Shown here: positions 16,801-26,138 of the stretch, piece after piece
Position numbering within the stretch: position 1 is the stretch's first letter
Layout: every line of letters starts with the position of its first letter
NCBI RefSeq assembly: GCF_030124145.1
Contig: NZ_JASKMS010000010.1
Coordinates: 186,001-250,000, forward strand
DNA: 64,000 nucleotides
Direction of reading: 5' to 3'
Source of the DNA: Streptomyces sp. 378
GTDB lineage: Bacteria > Actinomycetota > Actinomycetes > Streptomycetales > Streptomycetaceae
Translations under genes and position numbers: made by a program
Notes under the pieces: generated by a model
Seen by the model: only the letters and a program-made list of their open reading frames with translations
What the model was told of the DNA's origin: nothing
Database searches by the model: none

Positions 16801-18114
16801 TCACTTGCGCGTGGTTTCGGCCTCGGACGGGGCGTCCTCGAAGGAGAGGCCCAGGGCGGCCACGCAGTGGTCGAACTTCTTCCGCAGATCCGCCTCGTCG
16901 GCTCCACCGGTGTAGATGTGCGCCAGTTCGTAGCTGTAACTGTCCTGCCCGGGAAGGTCCGAGAGCCTCTCGCCTGCCCCGGGGATCACCTCGATGCGCA
17001 CGCCCGGGGTCTCCCGCTCGATGCGGGCGATGTCCTCCGGACTCGGCACCCGGTTCACCACACCGTCGGTGAACCAGCGGTGGTACCACTTCGCGGCCAT
17101 CGCGTACGAGCCCTCGCGGTGCGGCATGCGCGGGTCCTCGCCGAGGGCGAGGCTGACCATGCAGTGGTGGTTGGGCACGCCGTCGACGTACTGGAACAGC
17201 TCCGCGTGCGACTGGGAGTGCCGGGGGTTGATCTCCAGCAGGTTGATCTCCTGGGTCCGCGGGTCGTAGAAGTACTCGATGCTGAAGGTGGCCGAGTCCA
17301 TCCCGATCTGCCGCATCACCCGCTCGCTGACGTCGTGCAGTTGTGTGATGACCGGCGGCGGCAGCATCGAGGGGTACTGGTGGCGCAGGAAGCAGGGGGA
17401 GTCGGGGTACTGGATGGAGTCCAGGACCCCGTAGACGGTCACCTCGCCCCGGTGGACGTAGCCCTCGACGGCGACCTGGACGCCGGACATCGCCTCCTCG
17501 GCGAGGCAGACCCGGCCGCCCACGCCGTCCATCTCCGGCGGCAGGTCGATGCGTTCGAGGATGTGCTCGAAGGGGCGGCCGATGCGCGATATGCCCTCGC
17601 GGATCTCGGCGACGGCCTTGCGGAACTCCTCATCGTCATCCACTCCGAAGGCGAGTTCGGAGGAGTACGAGAGGGCGGGCTTGAGCCACATGGGGAAGGT
17701 CACGTTCTCCGGCGGGCGCGGCGGGTCGGCCGACAGGTCGACCTGGTCGAAGCGCGGGTGCCGGTCGGTGGCCTTCTGCTGCTCCAGCCGGCTCCAGTAC
17801 TTGTGCTCGCACTTGACCACCGACTCCAGGCTGGTGCTGCGGGTGCCGTAGCGCTCGCTCAGCATCGGGACGAGGGTGCTGACCGGGAAGTCCCAGTAGC
17901 CCACGATCGCGTCGATGCTGCCGTCGAACGCGTCGAGCACGCCCTGCGCCTTGTCGAGCAGCGAGGGCAGGTGCACTTCGCCGACCTGGAGTTCCTCGAT
18001 CGTCAGCAGCTGGTGGAAGCGCAACCCGTCGGCTCCCGGGACCTGCTGGAGCGTGGGCAGATTGGCCTCGTCGAGCCCGATCACGAAGACGTTCTTCACC
18101 GTCTCGTCAGACAC
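16801..18114 (-). CDS. ATP-grasp domain ligase
   Basis: 437 residues from GTG 18114, with GGAAGGAG five bases upstream. The layout is that of an ATP-grasp carboxylate-amine ligase: an N-terminal Rossmann-like part (NVFVIGLDEANLP), a central ATP-binding region (MWLKPALSYSSE; VQVAVEGYVHRGEVTVYGV) and the Mg/ATP-binding segment INLLEINPRHSQSH. These enzymes join a carboxylate to an amine through an acyl phosphate. The partner gene is the CocE-like hydrolase 16 bases downstream. I cannot name substrates; a small peptide or amino-acid conjugate is likely. The promoter should be in the 160 bases shared with the upstream SpoIIE gene end. Confidence 0.85.
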   Translation of the reverse strand: MSDETVKNVFVIGLDEANLPTLQQVPGADGLRFHQLLTIEELQVGEVHLPSLLDKAQGVLDAFDGSIDAIVGYWDFPVSTLVPMLSERYGTRSTSLESVVKCEHKYWSRLEQQKATDRHPRFDQVDLSADPPRPPENVTFPMWLKPALSYSSELAFGVDDDEEFRKAVAEIREGISRIGRPFEHILERIDLPPEMDGVGGRVCLAEEAMSGVQVAVEGYVHRGEVTVYGVLDSIQYPDSPCFLRHQYPSMLPPPVITQLHDVSERVMRQIGMDSATFSIEYFYDPRTQEINLLEINPRHSQSHAELFQYVDGVPNHHCMVSLALGEDPRMPHREGSYAMAAKWYHRWFTDGVVNRVPSPEDIARIERETPGVRIEVIPGAGERLSDLPGQDSYSYELAHIYTGGADEADLRKKFDHCVAALGLSFEDAPSEAETTRK

Positions 18115-18274
18115 GGCTCTCCTTCCGACGACGTACGGCCCGAGGGCCGACTTGCAAGATCGTCGGGGTACCCCTCCTACCTGCGGGCATGCCGCTCCGG
18201 ACACCTCGCCCGTACCGGACGCCGGGGAACATGCCCGTCGCGACCCGGACACCCCCGACCCGCGTGCGCTCGGC

Positions 18275-20677
18275 TCACACCCCGGTCGGCAAGGACTGTT
18301 CCGTCCAGATGGTCTTGCCCGTGGGGGTCTGGCGGGTGCCCCACCGTTCGGCGAGCTGGGCGACGAGCAGCAGGCCCCGTCCGCCCTCGTCGAAGACCCG
18401 GGCCCGGCGCAGATGCGGCGCGGTGCTGCTGCCGTCGGACACCTCGCAGATGAGGGTCGCATCGCGGATCAGCCGTAGCTCGATGGGGGCGCCACCGTAG
18501 CGGAGCGCGTTGGTGACGAGCTCGCTGACGATCAGTTCGGTGGCGAACTCCGCCTCGGCCAGCCCCCATTCGGCCAGCTGCTCGCCCGTCATCTTGCGGG
18601 CCCGGGCCACGGCCGCGGGGTCCGGAGGCAGCTGCCAGGTGCGGACCTTCCCGGCGTCGAGCACGGCCGTGCGCGCCAGCATCAGCACGATGTCGTCGGT
18701 GGGCCGGCCGGCCGGCAGGGTGCTCAGCACCCGATCACAGGTCTCCTCCAGCGTGGCGGCGGGGCTGCCCAGGGCCCGGCGGAGCAGGGCGGTGCCGATC
18801 TCGATGTCGTGGCCGCCCGCCTCGATCAGACCGTTGGTGTAGAGGGCGAGCAGGCTGTTCTCCTCCAGTTGCACCTCGACGGCCTCGAACGGCAGGCCTC
18901 CCAGGCCCAGCGGCGGCCCCGCCGGAACGTCGAGGAAGCGTACGTCGCCGTCCGGTGTGACCAGCGCGGGCGGCGGATGCCCGGCACGGGCCATGGTGCA
19001 GCGCCGGGACACCGGGTCGTACACGGCGTACAGGCAGGTGGCGCCGACCTGCCCCGACGCCTCCTCCGACCCGCGCGCCTCCGGGCCCTCCTCCCGGTCG
19101 AGGCGGATGACGAGATCGTCCAGCTGGGTGAGCAGTTCGTCGGGGGCGAGATCCACGTCCGCGAGGGTCCGTACGGCGGTCCGCAACCGGCCCATCGTGG
19201 CCGACGCGTGGATGCCGTGGCCCACCACGTCGCCCACGACCAGGGCGACGCGGGCACCGGACAGCGGGATGACGTCGAACCAGTCGCCCCCGAGGTCCGC
19301 TCCGGCCCCGGTCGGCAGATAGCGGTAGGCGAGGTCCATCGCCGCGAGCCGCGGGAGCCGGTCGGGAAGCAGGCTGCGCTGGAGCGCCAGGGCCGTGCGG
19401 CGTTCCCGGGTGAAGCGACGGGCGTTGTCGACGCTCACCGCCGCCCTGGCGACGATGTCCTCCGCGAGCACCAGGTCGTCCTCGCTGAACGGGTCCGGGG
19501 TCCGGTGACGCAGAAAGTGCACCAGGCCCAGGGTCACGCCGCGGGCGCGCAGCGGCACCATCATCACGGAGTGGATCAGGTGCCTGGACACGGACTCGGC
19601 GCGCCCGGGGGAGGCCGTGAGCCACTCCCGCAGCTCCGGGTCCCCCGGCCGGTGCCGGGCGCCCCGGCCGGCGGTCAGGGTCCGCAGGGGAAGTGCCCCC
19701 GCCGGGTATCGGGTCGTGGCGCCCGAGGCCACCACCGACTCCGGGCAGCCCTCCAGCACCGACCGCTGCGCGGTGCGCCGCAGGGTGACCGGCGTGTCGG
19801 GCGGCAGCGGTGCCGGCTCGTCGCCCAGGGCGACGGACTCCAGCAGATCCACGGTGACGAAGTCCGCGAACCCCCCGGCGACGGCCACCTCGGCCATCTC
19901 CTCGGCGGTCCGGGTCACGTCCAGGGTGCTTCCGATCCGCAGACTGGCCTCGTTGAGCACCGCCAGCCGGCGGCGGGCCCAGTACTGCTCCGTCGTGTCG
20001 AACACGGTCGCCGACATACCCAGGACCGCGCCGGTCTCGTCCTTCAGCGGTGACATGAACATCGACCAGGCGTGCGGCCGGATCTCGCCCGGGGCCTTGC
20101 CGTGCTCCTCGTGGAAGACCATCTCGCCGGTGCGCAGGACCTCCCGCTGGAGGCGGTCGTAGGCGTCGAAGGGCGGGTTCGGCTCGATCTCCCACAGGGT
20201 CAGGCCCTTCATCTCCTCCTCGGACCTGCCCATCACCTCCGTCATGCTCTCGTTGGCCGCCACCAGCCGGGCGTCCCGGTCGTAGACCGCCACCGGCACG
20301 GGGAGCCGGGCGAGCGTGAGGTCCCACAGGGGCAGGGGCGCGCGGTCGACCCGCGCGGCCGTGTACGCCGGAACGGTGCCGGTCACGAGCCAGAGCCGCC
20401 TGCCCTGCGCGTCCAGCAGCGGCGTCCCCTGCAGCCGGACCACCACCCGGTTGCCGTCCCGGTGCCACAGCGCCACCTCACCGGCCCAGCGCCGCCCCTC
20501 GGCCGCGTGCCGCCGCGTGGACTCCGGGAGCCGGGCGGCGAGCAGGTCGCCGACGGGCCTGCCCACGATCTCGGCGGGCTCGTATCCGAGCAGGCGGCGA
20601 GCACCGTCGCTCCACACCATGATCGCCCCGTCGGCGTCGACGACCACCGCCAAGTCCTCCGGTACGCGTCCCTCCAC
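18275..20677 (-). CDS. PAS-GAF-SpoIIE phosphatase with C-terminal HATPase
   Basis: 800 residues from GTG 20677 (GGAGG three bases upstream). Order: a PAS domain (about 1-110), a second PAS (about 125-245), GAF (about 255-420), a PP2C/SpoIIE phosphatase beginning at LQRSLLPDRLPRL with metal-binding GGDWFDVIPL and VGDVVGHGIHASATMGRL, then an RsbW-like HATPase (VSELVTNALRYGGAP; GGRGLLLVAQLAERWGTR). It therefore combines the stress phosphatase that reactivates an anti-anti-sigma factor and the kinase/anti-sigma module in one chain, a common Streptomyces arrangement. The PAS and GAF domains probably sense a small ligand or redox state. There is no membrane segment. No STAS partner is adjacent. Confidence 0.92.
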   Translation of the reverse strand: MEGRVPEDLAVVVDADGAIMVWSDGARRLLGYEPAEIVGRPVGDLLAARLPESTRRHAAEGRRWAGEVALWHRDGNRVVVRLQGTPLLDAQGRRLWLVTGTVPAYTAARVDRAPLPLWDLTLARLPVPVAVYDRDARLVAANESMTEVMGRSEEEMKGLTLWEIEPNPPFDAYDRLQREVLRTGEMVFHEEHGKAPGEIRPHAWSMFMSPLKDETGAVLGMSATVFDTTEQYWARRRLAVLNEASLRIGSTLDVTRTAEEMAEVAVAGGFADFVTVDLLESVALGDEPAPLPPDTPVTLRRTAQRSVLEGCPESVVASGATTRYPAGALPLRTLTAGRGARHRPGDPELREWLTASPGRAESVSRHLIHSVMMVPLRARGVTLGLVHFLRHRTPDPFSEDDLVLAEDIVARAAVSVDNARRFTRERRTALALQRSLLPDRLPRLAAMDLAYRYLPTGAGADLGGDWFDVIPLSGARVALVVGDVVGHGIHASATMGRLRTAVRTLADVDLAPDELLTQLDDLVIRLDREEGPEARGSEEASGQVGATCLYAVYDPVSRRCTMARAGHPPPALVTPDGDVRFLDVPAGPPLGLGGLPFEAVEVQLEENSLLALYTNGLIEAGGHDIEIGTALLRRALGSPAATLEETCDRVLSTLPAGRPTDDIVLMLARTAVLDAGKVRTWQLPPDPAAVARARKMTGEQLAEWGLAEAEFATELIVSELVTNALRYGGAPIELRLIRDATLICEVSDGSSTAPHLRRARVFDEGGRGLLLVAQLAERWGTRQTPTGKTIWTEQSLPTGV

Positions 20678-20981
20678 GGTGCCTCCGGATGTGCCGCCTC
20701 TGCCCGCTCACGATTCCCTGCACCGATTGTCCCGCTACCGACCCGCTGCGGCGCGTCTGCCGTGCGCCACCGCGGTGACCGGCGAAGACGCTCAGCCGAC
20801 CGCGCGGATCGCCCGCCCGAGCCCCTCGGCGTGCCCCGGGCGAGGCACGCCGCCTGCTCCGGCTCGCCCGCCACGACCGCCTCGATGCGGGGCCCGTGCT
20901 CGTCGACGTGGCCCGCCATGTCGGGCAGACGGTCGGGGCCAGGCGCCAGATGGGGGTGGCGCAGAGGCCCGCTCGGGGCCG
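20678..20981. other. Intergenic region, no intact gene seen
   Basis: 304 bases between the SpoIIE start and the LysE stop. A minus-strand stretch (LPDMAGHVDEHGPRIEAVV, roughly 20880-20940) reads like protein but has no start, ribosome site or recognised family. It may be a relic. Confidence 0.35.
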
Positions 20982-21608
20982 TCAGACTGCGAGGCCTTCC
21001 ACCAGCAGGAAGCCGCCGATGACGATCATCAGGACGCCGGAGGCGCGGGTCACCGCCCGGGCCGCGGAGGGCCTGGTCCCCAGGACCGTGCGGGCGAGGA
21101 TCCCCACGGTGAGGTAGACGACGGCGCAGGCGGTCATGTGCAGCAGGCCGAGCAGGCCGGTCTGGCCGGCGACCGGCCAGACACCCGCGGGGTCGATGAA
21201 CTGGGGGAACAGGGAGAAGTAGAGCAGCAGGGCCTTGGGGTTCAACCCGCTGGTACCCGCTCCCCTGAGCATGACCCGCACCCGGGAGGAACTCCCGGAT
21301 CCCGGCCCGGCCCCGGCGGCCGTCAGGGTCACCGGCTGCCGCAGCACCCCCCAGCCGAGCCACACCAGGTAGCCGGATCCGGCCACGGTCAGCGCGGTGA
21401 GCAGCGTCCCCGAGCTCGCCACGATCACCACCAGGCCCGCGACCGCGAGCAGGGTGTACCCCGCGTATCCGGCGACCAGCCCGGCGACCGCCGGTACGAC
21501 CGACCGGTCCCGCAACCCCGCCGTGATCGCGTAGGCCCAGTCCGCGCCGGGGGTGAAGATCAGCAGCAGATCCACCGCCAGGAAGGCCGCCAGCGTGGTC
21601 GTGTCCAT
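20982..21608 (-). CDS. LysE family amino-acid exporter
   Basis: 208 residues with about six hydrophobic helices, the size of LysE/RhtB exporters, which pump amino acids or similar metabolites out of the cell. The N-terminal signature LLLIFTPGADWAYAITAGLR and the later GAGTSGLNPKALLLYFSLFP with its NPK motif are diagnostic. The ATG at 21608 diverges from the Lrp-type regulator gene across 111 bases, the standard pairing in which the regulator senses the amino acid and switches on the exporter. Confidence 0.92.
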   Translation of the reverse strand: MDTTTLAAFLAVDLLLIFTPGADWAYAITAGLRDRSVVPAVAGLVAGYAGYTLLAVAGLVVIVASSGTLLTALTVAGSGYLVWLGWGVLRQPVTLTAAGAGPGSGSSSRVRVMLRGAGTSGLNPKALLLYFSLFPQFIDPAGVWPVAGQTGLLGLLHMTACAVVYLTVGILARTVLGTRPSAARAVTRASGVLMIVIGGFLLVEGLAV

Positions 21609-21719
21609 CGAACGTTCCCTCTCACATGCCGTGGTGCGAGAGGAAGGCTAGGCCGGATATGGCCGAAGGTGTTCCCTTCTTTACTCCTTGATCGCGTGAT
21701 CTGGGGCAGAATCTTCTCC

Positions 21720-22172
21720 ATGGATGCCCTGGACCGGAAGATTCTTACCGAGCTGCAGCTGGACGGCCGTCTCACCGTGACCGAGCTGGCCGCCCGCGTG
21801 AAACTGAGCGTCTCGCCCTGCCACCGCAGACTGCGCGATCTCGAACGCGAGGGCGCGATCCGCGGATATCGCGCGGTGGTGGACCCGGCCGCCGTGGGCC
21901 TCACCTTCGAAGCCCTGGTATTCGTCACCCTGCGCTGGGAGGACGCCGACACGGTCTCCGCGTTCGAAGAGGCCGTGGCCGCCGTCCCGCACGTGCTCCA
22001 GGCCCAGCGCCTGTTCGGCGACCCCGACTACCTCCTGCGCGTCGCCACCACCGACCTGGGCGCCTTCCAGCAGCTCTACGACCAGCGACTCGCCCGGCTC
22101 CCCGGCGTCCAGCGCCTCAACTCCACGCTCGTCATGAAGCACGTCGTCGACGACCGCCCGCTGCCGGAGTGA
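21720..22172 (+). CDS. Lrp/AsnC family transcriptional regulator
   Basis: 150 residues from ATG 21720. An N-terminal winged helix (MDALDRKILTELQLDGRLT, VKLSVSPCHRRLRDLEREG) is followed by a RAM ligand-binding domain (GLTFEALVFVTLRWEDADT; VLQAQRLFGDPDYLLRVATT). Lrp proteins form octamers and respond to amino acids. Divergent placement next to lysE suggests that it controls that exporter and itself from the 111-base gap, which contains CCTCTC/GAGAGG and other short inverted repeats. Confidence 0.92.
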   Translation: MDALDRKILTELQLDGRLTVTELAARVKLSVSPCHRRLRDLEREGAIRGYRAVVDPAAVGLTFEALVFVTLRWEDADTVSAFEEAVAAVPHVLQAQRLFGDPDYLLRVATTDLGAFQQLYDQRLARLPGVQRLNSTLVMKHVVDDRPLPE

Positions 22173-22363
22173 CCGACTCGCACCGGCGATCCGGGAGCCG
22201 GAGCAGGAGGCGCGGGCCGGCACGTACCCCGCGCGGAGGATCACCGGCCGCATGTGCGCCACCGGTCGACAACCGGCGCGTTGCGGGGCAGCCGCCACGC
22301 CCCCGGAAGGTTTAGCGTGGCCGGGTCCCTTGCGTCAGCCGCTCGGAAACGAGGAAGCAGCAC

Positions 22364-23200
22364 ATGCCGTTCATCACCGTGGGCCAGGAGAACTCCACCG
22401 CCATCGACCTGTACTACGAGGACCACGGATCCGGGCAGCCGGTCGTCCTCATCCACGGCTTCCCACTCGACGGGCACTCCTGGGAGCGGCAGAGCGCCGT
22501 GCTGCTCGCCGCCGGTCACCGCGTGATCACCTATGACCGGCGCGGTTTCGGGCAGTCCGCCCAGCCGACGACCGGCTACGACTACGACACCTTCGCGGCC
22601 GACCTGAACACCGTGATGGAGACCCTGGACCTGCGGGACGCCGTTCTCGTCGGGTTCTCGATGGGCACTGGCGAGGTCGCCCGGTACGTGTCCCGGTACG
22701 GCTCGGACCGGGTCGCCAAGGTCGCCTTCCTCGCCTCCCTGGAACCCTGCCTGCTCAAGTCCGACGACAACCCGGACGGGGTCGCCCCCAAGGAGTTCTT
22801 CGACGGGGTCGTCGCGGCGGTGAAGGCCGACCGCTACGCCTACTACACGGACTTCTACAAGGACTTCTACAACCTCGACGAGAACCTCGGCACCCGCATC
22901 AGCGAGGAGGCCGTCCGCAACAGCTGGCACGTCGCCGCGCGCGGAGGATTCTTCGCCGCGTCCGCCGCGCCCGCGACCTGGTACACCGACTTCCGCGCCG
23001 ACATCCCGGCGATCGACGTGCCCGCGCTGATCCTGCACGGCACCGGCGACCGCATCCTGCCCGTGGAGGGGACCGCGCGCCGGTTCCGCACGGCTCTCCC
23101 GGCCGCGGACTACGTGGAGATCGAGGGCGCCCCGCACGGCCTGCTCTGGACCCACGCGGAGGAGGTCAACTCGGCGCTGCTCGCCTTCCTGGCGAAGTGA
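22364..23200 (+). CDS. Alpha/beta hydrolase, non-haem chloroperoxidase type
   Basis: 278 residues from ATG 22364. The oxyanion motif VVLIHGFPLDGHSWE, the nucleophile elbow GFSMGTGEVARYVSRYG, the acid in LILHGTGDRILP and the His in GAPHGLLW form the catalytic set of cofactor-free haloperoxidase/esterase proteins. In vivo these are probably esterases or perhydrolases. It is a monocistronic gene with GAGG-like sequence nine bases upstream (aacGAGGaag). The 190 bases before it hold no gene. Confidence 0.9.
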   Translation: MPFITVGQENSTAIDLYYEDHGSGQPVVLIHGFPLDGHSWERQSAVLLAAGHRVITYDRRGFGQSAQPTTGYDYDTFAADLNTVMETLDLRDAVLVGFSMGTGEVARYVSRYGSDRVAKVAFLASLEPCLLKSDDNPDGVAPKEFFDGVVAAVKADRYAYYTDFYKDFYNLDENLGTRISEEAVRNSWHVAARGGFFAASAAPATWYTDFRADIPAIDVPALILHGTGDRILPVEGTARRFRTALPAADYVEIEGAPHGLLWTHAEEVNSALLAFLAK

Positions 23201-23498
23201 CCGGCTTCTCCCTCCGCTTCCTCCTGGACCGCCCCGGGGCGGCACGCTGACATCCTCGAGGCCGGGTAGCGGCTCCCGCCTGCCGGCCTCGACGATGTCC
23301 GGGCAGAAGAACTGCCGTCGCCCTCCGCCTCGACGTGCGGAACTCCACGGCCCGTCCGGCGGCGGGAAGACGGACACGGCGGATCGGGAACGTTCCGCAA
23401 CACCGGCGCGTTGCCCTTGAGTTCACCCACCTCCGAATCCGCCCGCGCCTGACCTCGCCACGCCCGAATCCGCCCACGCCGCCGACCCAGGGAGCATC

Positions 23499-24161
23499 GT
23501 GCCCGACACCACGCCCGACACGTCCACCGTCCTGCCCGCACTCCCGGCACTGAGCACGCAGGCCGAGCGTCTGATCGAGCTGGGGGTGCACGAGAGGGCC
23601 GGGTTGTCCGCCGACGAGATCCGCACCTTCGCCGCCGGGGCCGGGGCCGACGGTGACGGTGCGCTGCTGGCCGTGCGCCCGGACCTGGCCCCCGCCTCCG
23701 CCCTGGCGCCGCTGCTCCGCCGCGACGGCAAGCCGGGCTTCGTCGTCGTCGACATGCCGGACATCGACGAGTTCACCCCCTGCGCCGTCGAACTGCCCGA
23801 CGCCCCGCTCTACGTCGTCACCGGCATCGACCGCGGCGACCACATGGCCAACTGGTCCCCGGACGAGGCGCTGCCCGCCCTCACCGAGTGTGGCCGCACC
23901 CCTCTGGTGCTCACCGAGGGCATCCACTGGGTGCTCCAGCAGCCAGAGGCCCTGGAACGCAACCTCTGCTTCATGACCATCGGCTCCCGGCTGCGCAAGC
24001 CCAACGGCACCCTGGACGCCCGCACCCCGGCGATCTGGATCAGCAACGGCACCGGCCGGGACGGCCGCGAGCGGCGCAACGCCCCCAAGGTCGGCTGGTG
24101 CTGGTGGAACAACCGGCACACCTGGCTGGGCTTCGCCTCCGCGACGGGGCGCCGGGGCTGA
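23499..24161 (+). CDS. DUF5701 family protein
   Basis: 220 residues from GTG 23499, with GGAG four bases before. I recognise DUF5701 from AERLIELGVHERAGLSADE, GFVVVDMPDIDEFTPC, YVVTGIDRGDHMANWSPDEA and the Trp-rich end KVGWCWWNNRHTWLGFASA. It is a soluble protein with no signal peptide. The function of the family is unknown; it is common in Streptomyces. The 298 bases upstream contain no other gene. Confidence 0.8.
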   Translation: MPDTTPDTSTVLPALPALSTQAERLIELGVHERAGLSADEIRTFAAGAGADGDGALLAVRPDLAPASALAPLLRRDGKPGFVVVDMPDIDEFTPCAVELPDAPLYVVTGIDRGDHMANWSPDEALPALTECGRTPLVLTEGIHWVLQQPEALERNLCFMTIGSRLRKPNGTLDARTPAIWISNGTGRDGRERRNAPKVGWCWWNNRHTWLGFASATGRRG

Positions 24162-24250
24162 GGCCGGGCGCGATGCGAACCGGAGGATGGGCACCACCCG
24201 GCTCGCGTCAGCGGGGCGGGGCGCGCCCACGGCGGGCCCTCGGATCCGAA

Positions 24251-24279
24251 GGGAGGGGGTGCCGGCTCAACCCCCTCCC
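24251..24279. terminator. Convergent-gene terminator hairpin
   Basis: GGGAGGGGGT (24251-24260) pairs with ACCCCCTCCC (24270-24279) around a 9-base loop. It lies between the convergent DUF5701 and AI-2E genes and overlaps the last codons of the AI-2E gene, so it probably ends DUF5701 transcription. Confidence 0.55.
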
Positions 24280-25355
24280 CGCAGCGCCTGGTGCACGGAC
24301 CACACCACGGCCACCAGCGGTACGGCCACCACCGCGCCGATCACCCCCGCCGCGACCGCCCCGCCGACCACCGACAGGGCGACCACCACCGGGTGCAGGC
24401 GCACGGCCCAGCTCATCACGATGGGGTGCAGGAGGTGGCCCTCGATCTGGCCGATGACCACGATCAGGGCCACCACCGCGAGGGCGATGAGCGGCCCCTT
24501 CGACGCCAGCGCGACGACCGCGGCGATCGCAAGAGCGATGGGTGAGCCGATCAAGGGGATGAACGCGGCCAGGAAGTCGAGAAGGGCCAACGGCACCGCG
24601 AGCGGCACCCCGAGGGCGAACAGCGCGACGCCCACCAGGACCGCGTTGGTCGCCGCCACCAGCAGGATGCCGTGCGTGTAACCGGTGAAGGTCCGCCAGG
24701 CGGCCCCGGCCGCGACCGCGAACCGCTGCCGGGCCCGGCCGGGGAGCTGGTCGCACAGCCACTGCCACTGCTTGTCGCCGGAGTGTGTGAAGAAGACCGC
24801 GCAGAACAGGGCCAGCGCGAGCACGGTCAGCACCTCGACCAGCCGGCTGGCACCGCTGAGCGCCGTGCTGATGAGGGTGGAGCGGTGGTCCGACAGGAGC
24901 TTGCCGATCCGCGACTGGAGGTCGTCGAACGCGTCCGCGGGGAGCCGGAAGGGCGGTTCCTCCAGCCGCCGCTCGATCCGGTCGATCCCCGCCACGAACT
25001 CCTTCTCCAGTCCGGTCCGCTGGTCCGCCACGGTCTCACCCACCAGAGCCAGTGCCCCGAGAACGAGGACGAGGCCACCGATGAGCGCGGCGGCGACCGC
25101 GAGCGGCCGGGGCATGTACCGGGCGAGGAGACCGGCCACGGGACGCAGCACCGCGGTGATGACGAGACCGAGGAAGACGGCGACGGCGACCCGGTGGAAC
25201 TGCCCGAGCAGGGAGAAGGCGACCCGGACGACGATGCCGACCGCGATGAGCCGCCACGCGTACGCGGCCGCGGTCCGCAGCACGCCCGGCACGCGCGCCT
25301 CGGCGTCGTTCAGGCGTGGCAGGGCCGAGGCGGGTGGATCGGGGGGCGTGGACAT
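24267..25355 (-). CDS. AI-2E family transporter (membrane protein)
   Basis: 362 residues from ATG 25355 (GGAGGTGG about 12 bases upstream). It has paired N-terminal helices, a long soluble segment (about 110-190) rich in charged residues, and the conserved C-terminal membrane part VGVALFALGVPLAVPLALLD, FLAAFIPLIGSPIALA, GQIEGHLLHPIVM. This is the AI-2E/PerM layout. Members export quorum molecules or act as Na+/H+ antiporters; the substrate here is unknown. Confidence 0.88.
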   Translation of the reverse strand: MSTPPDPPASALPRLNDAEARVPGVLRTAAAYAWRLIAVGIVVRVAFSLLGQFHRVAVAVFLGLVITAVLRPVAGLLARYMPRPLAVAAALIGGLVLVLGALALVGETVADQRTGLEKEFVAGIDRIERRLEEPPFRLPADAFDDLQSRIGKLLSDHRSTLISTALSGASRLVEVLTVLALALFCAVFFTHSGDKQWQWLCDQLPGRARQRFAVAAGAAWRTFTGYTHGILLVAATNAVLVGVALFALGVPLAVPLALLDFLAAFIPLIGSPIALAIAAVVALASKGPLIALAVVALIVVIGQIEGHLLHPIVMSWAVRLHPVVVALSVVGGAVAAGVIGAVVAVPLVAVVWSVHQALRGGG

Positions 25356-25520
25356 CTCATGCCCGTACCACCTCCCGGCCGCCGGCCCGCCGAGCCGGCC
25401 CGCGATTCCCCCGAAGGCGGCTACGGGCCCGGCCGGACGGGCGCCGGATCCGGCCCTGCCGGGATCGTCCGGACCGGTCTCGTCCCGCCGACCGCCGGCG
25501 TCCCACCGGCTCCGCCTGGC

Positions 25521-25662
25521 GCCCGGGGAGACGGCAGGGCGGCCTCGTTCTGCGGGCGGTCTCCTCCGGCGTCGTGGGAGAGGAGCGCCGGGCCGTTGGA
25601 GATCTCGTTCTTGACGGTGGCGACCAGGGTCTGGATGCCGGGGCGCTCGACGTCCCACCGTG
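25521..25662 (-). pseudogene. Relic of a polysaccharide deacetylase (NodB) C-terminus
   Basis: On the minus strand a frame reads RWDVERPGIQTLVATVKNEI then GPALLSHDAGGDRPQNEAAL. This is the end of the NodB domain (strand, then the LSHDAGGDR-type motif) of peptidoglycan or xylan deacetylases. The catalytic N-terminal three quarters are absent and no start is present. The chain runs on into low-complexity Pro/Gly and a stop near 25430. It sits in a 350-base space that otherwise holds nothing. Confidence 0.55.
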
Positions 25663-25705
25663 TTGCGCCTACGGGGGCGGGCGGGGCGGTCCGCGGGGGT
25701 TCGCT

Positions 25706-25921
25706 TCAGTCGGTCTCGCGCTCCAGGACGCGGCGCGCCGCCTCGGCCTCCGCCGCCGGCGGTGACAGCTCGTCGAGGGTGTCGAGCTCGTCGTCCGCCT
25801 CCAGCTCCCGCTCCCAGGCACCCGCGAGGCGTTCCTGCTCCTCGCGCGGCCGGGAGCCGACGTCATCGCGGTGCTGCGGGTCCAGGGCTGCCAGGAATCG
25901 TCCGACCTGGTCCGTGGGCAT
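25706..25921 (-). CDS. Small acidic hypothetical protein
   Basis: 71 residues from ATG 25921 with GGAG six bases upstream. It is highly charged and probably helical (RPREEQERLAGAWERELEAD, then AAEAEAARRVLERETD), with no Cys and no membrane segment. I do not recognise the family. It stands between the AI-2E and DUF2243 genes on the same strand and may be co-expressed with DUF2243. Confidence 0.6.
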   Translation of the reverse strand: MPTDQVGRFLAALDPQHRDDVGSRPREEQERLAGAWERELEADDELDTLDELSPPAAEAEAARRVLERETD

Positions 25922-26138
25922 ACAGGGCTCCTTGTCGTGTGGAGGGGGTGCCACCTGGCCCAGCATGGCCGAACGCCCCGGCGCCCGCCGCTCGGCGCAG
26001 CCGAGGGACACCGCGCCGGCCCACCGCTCGCTCGTGCCGCCCGCTGTGCGGCGGTGCGCGGCGGCAGGCCTGGGCCGCAGCGGCGATCTCCTCGGCAGCG
26101 CGCGGCGCAGGCGGAGGCCGGTCTCTGCCCGACCACCC

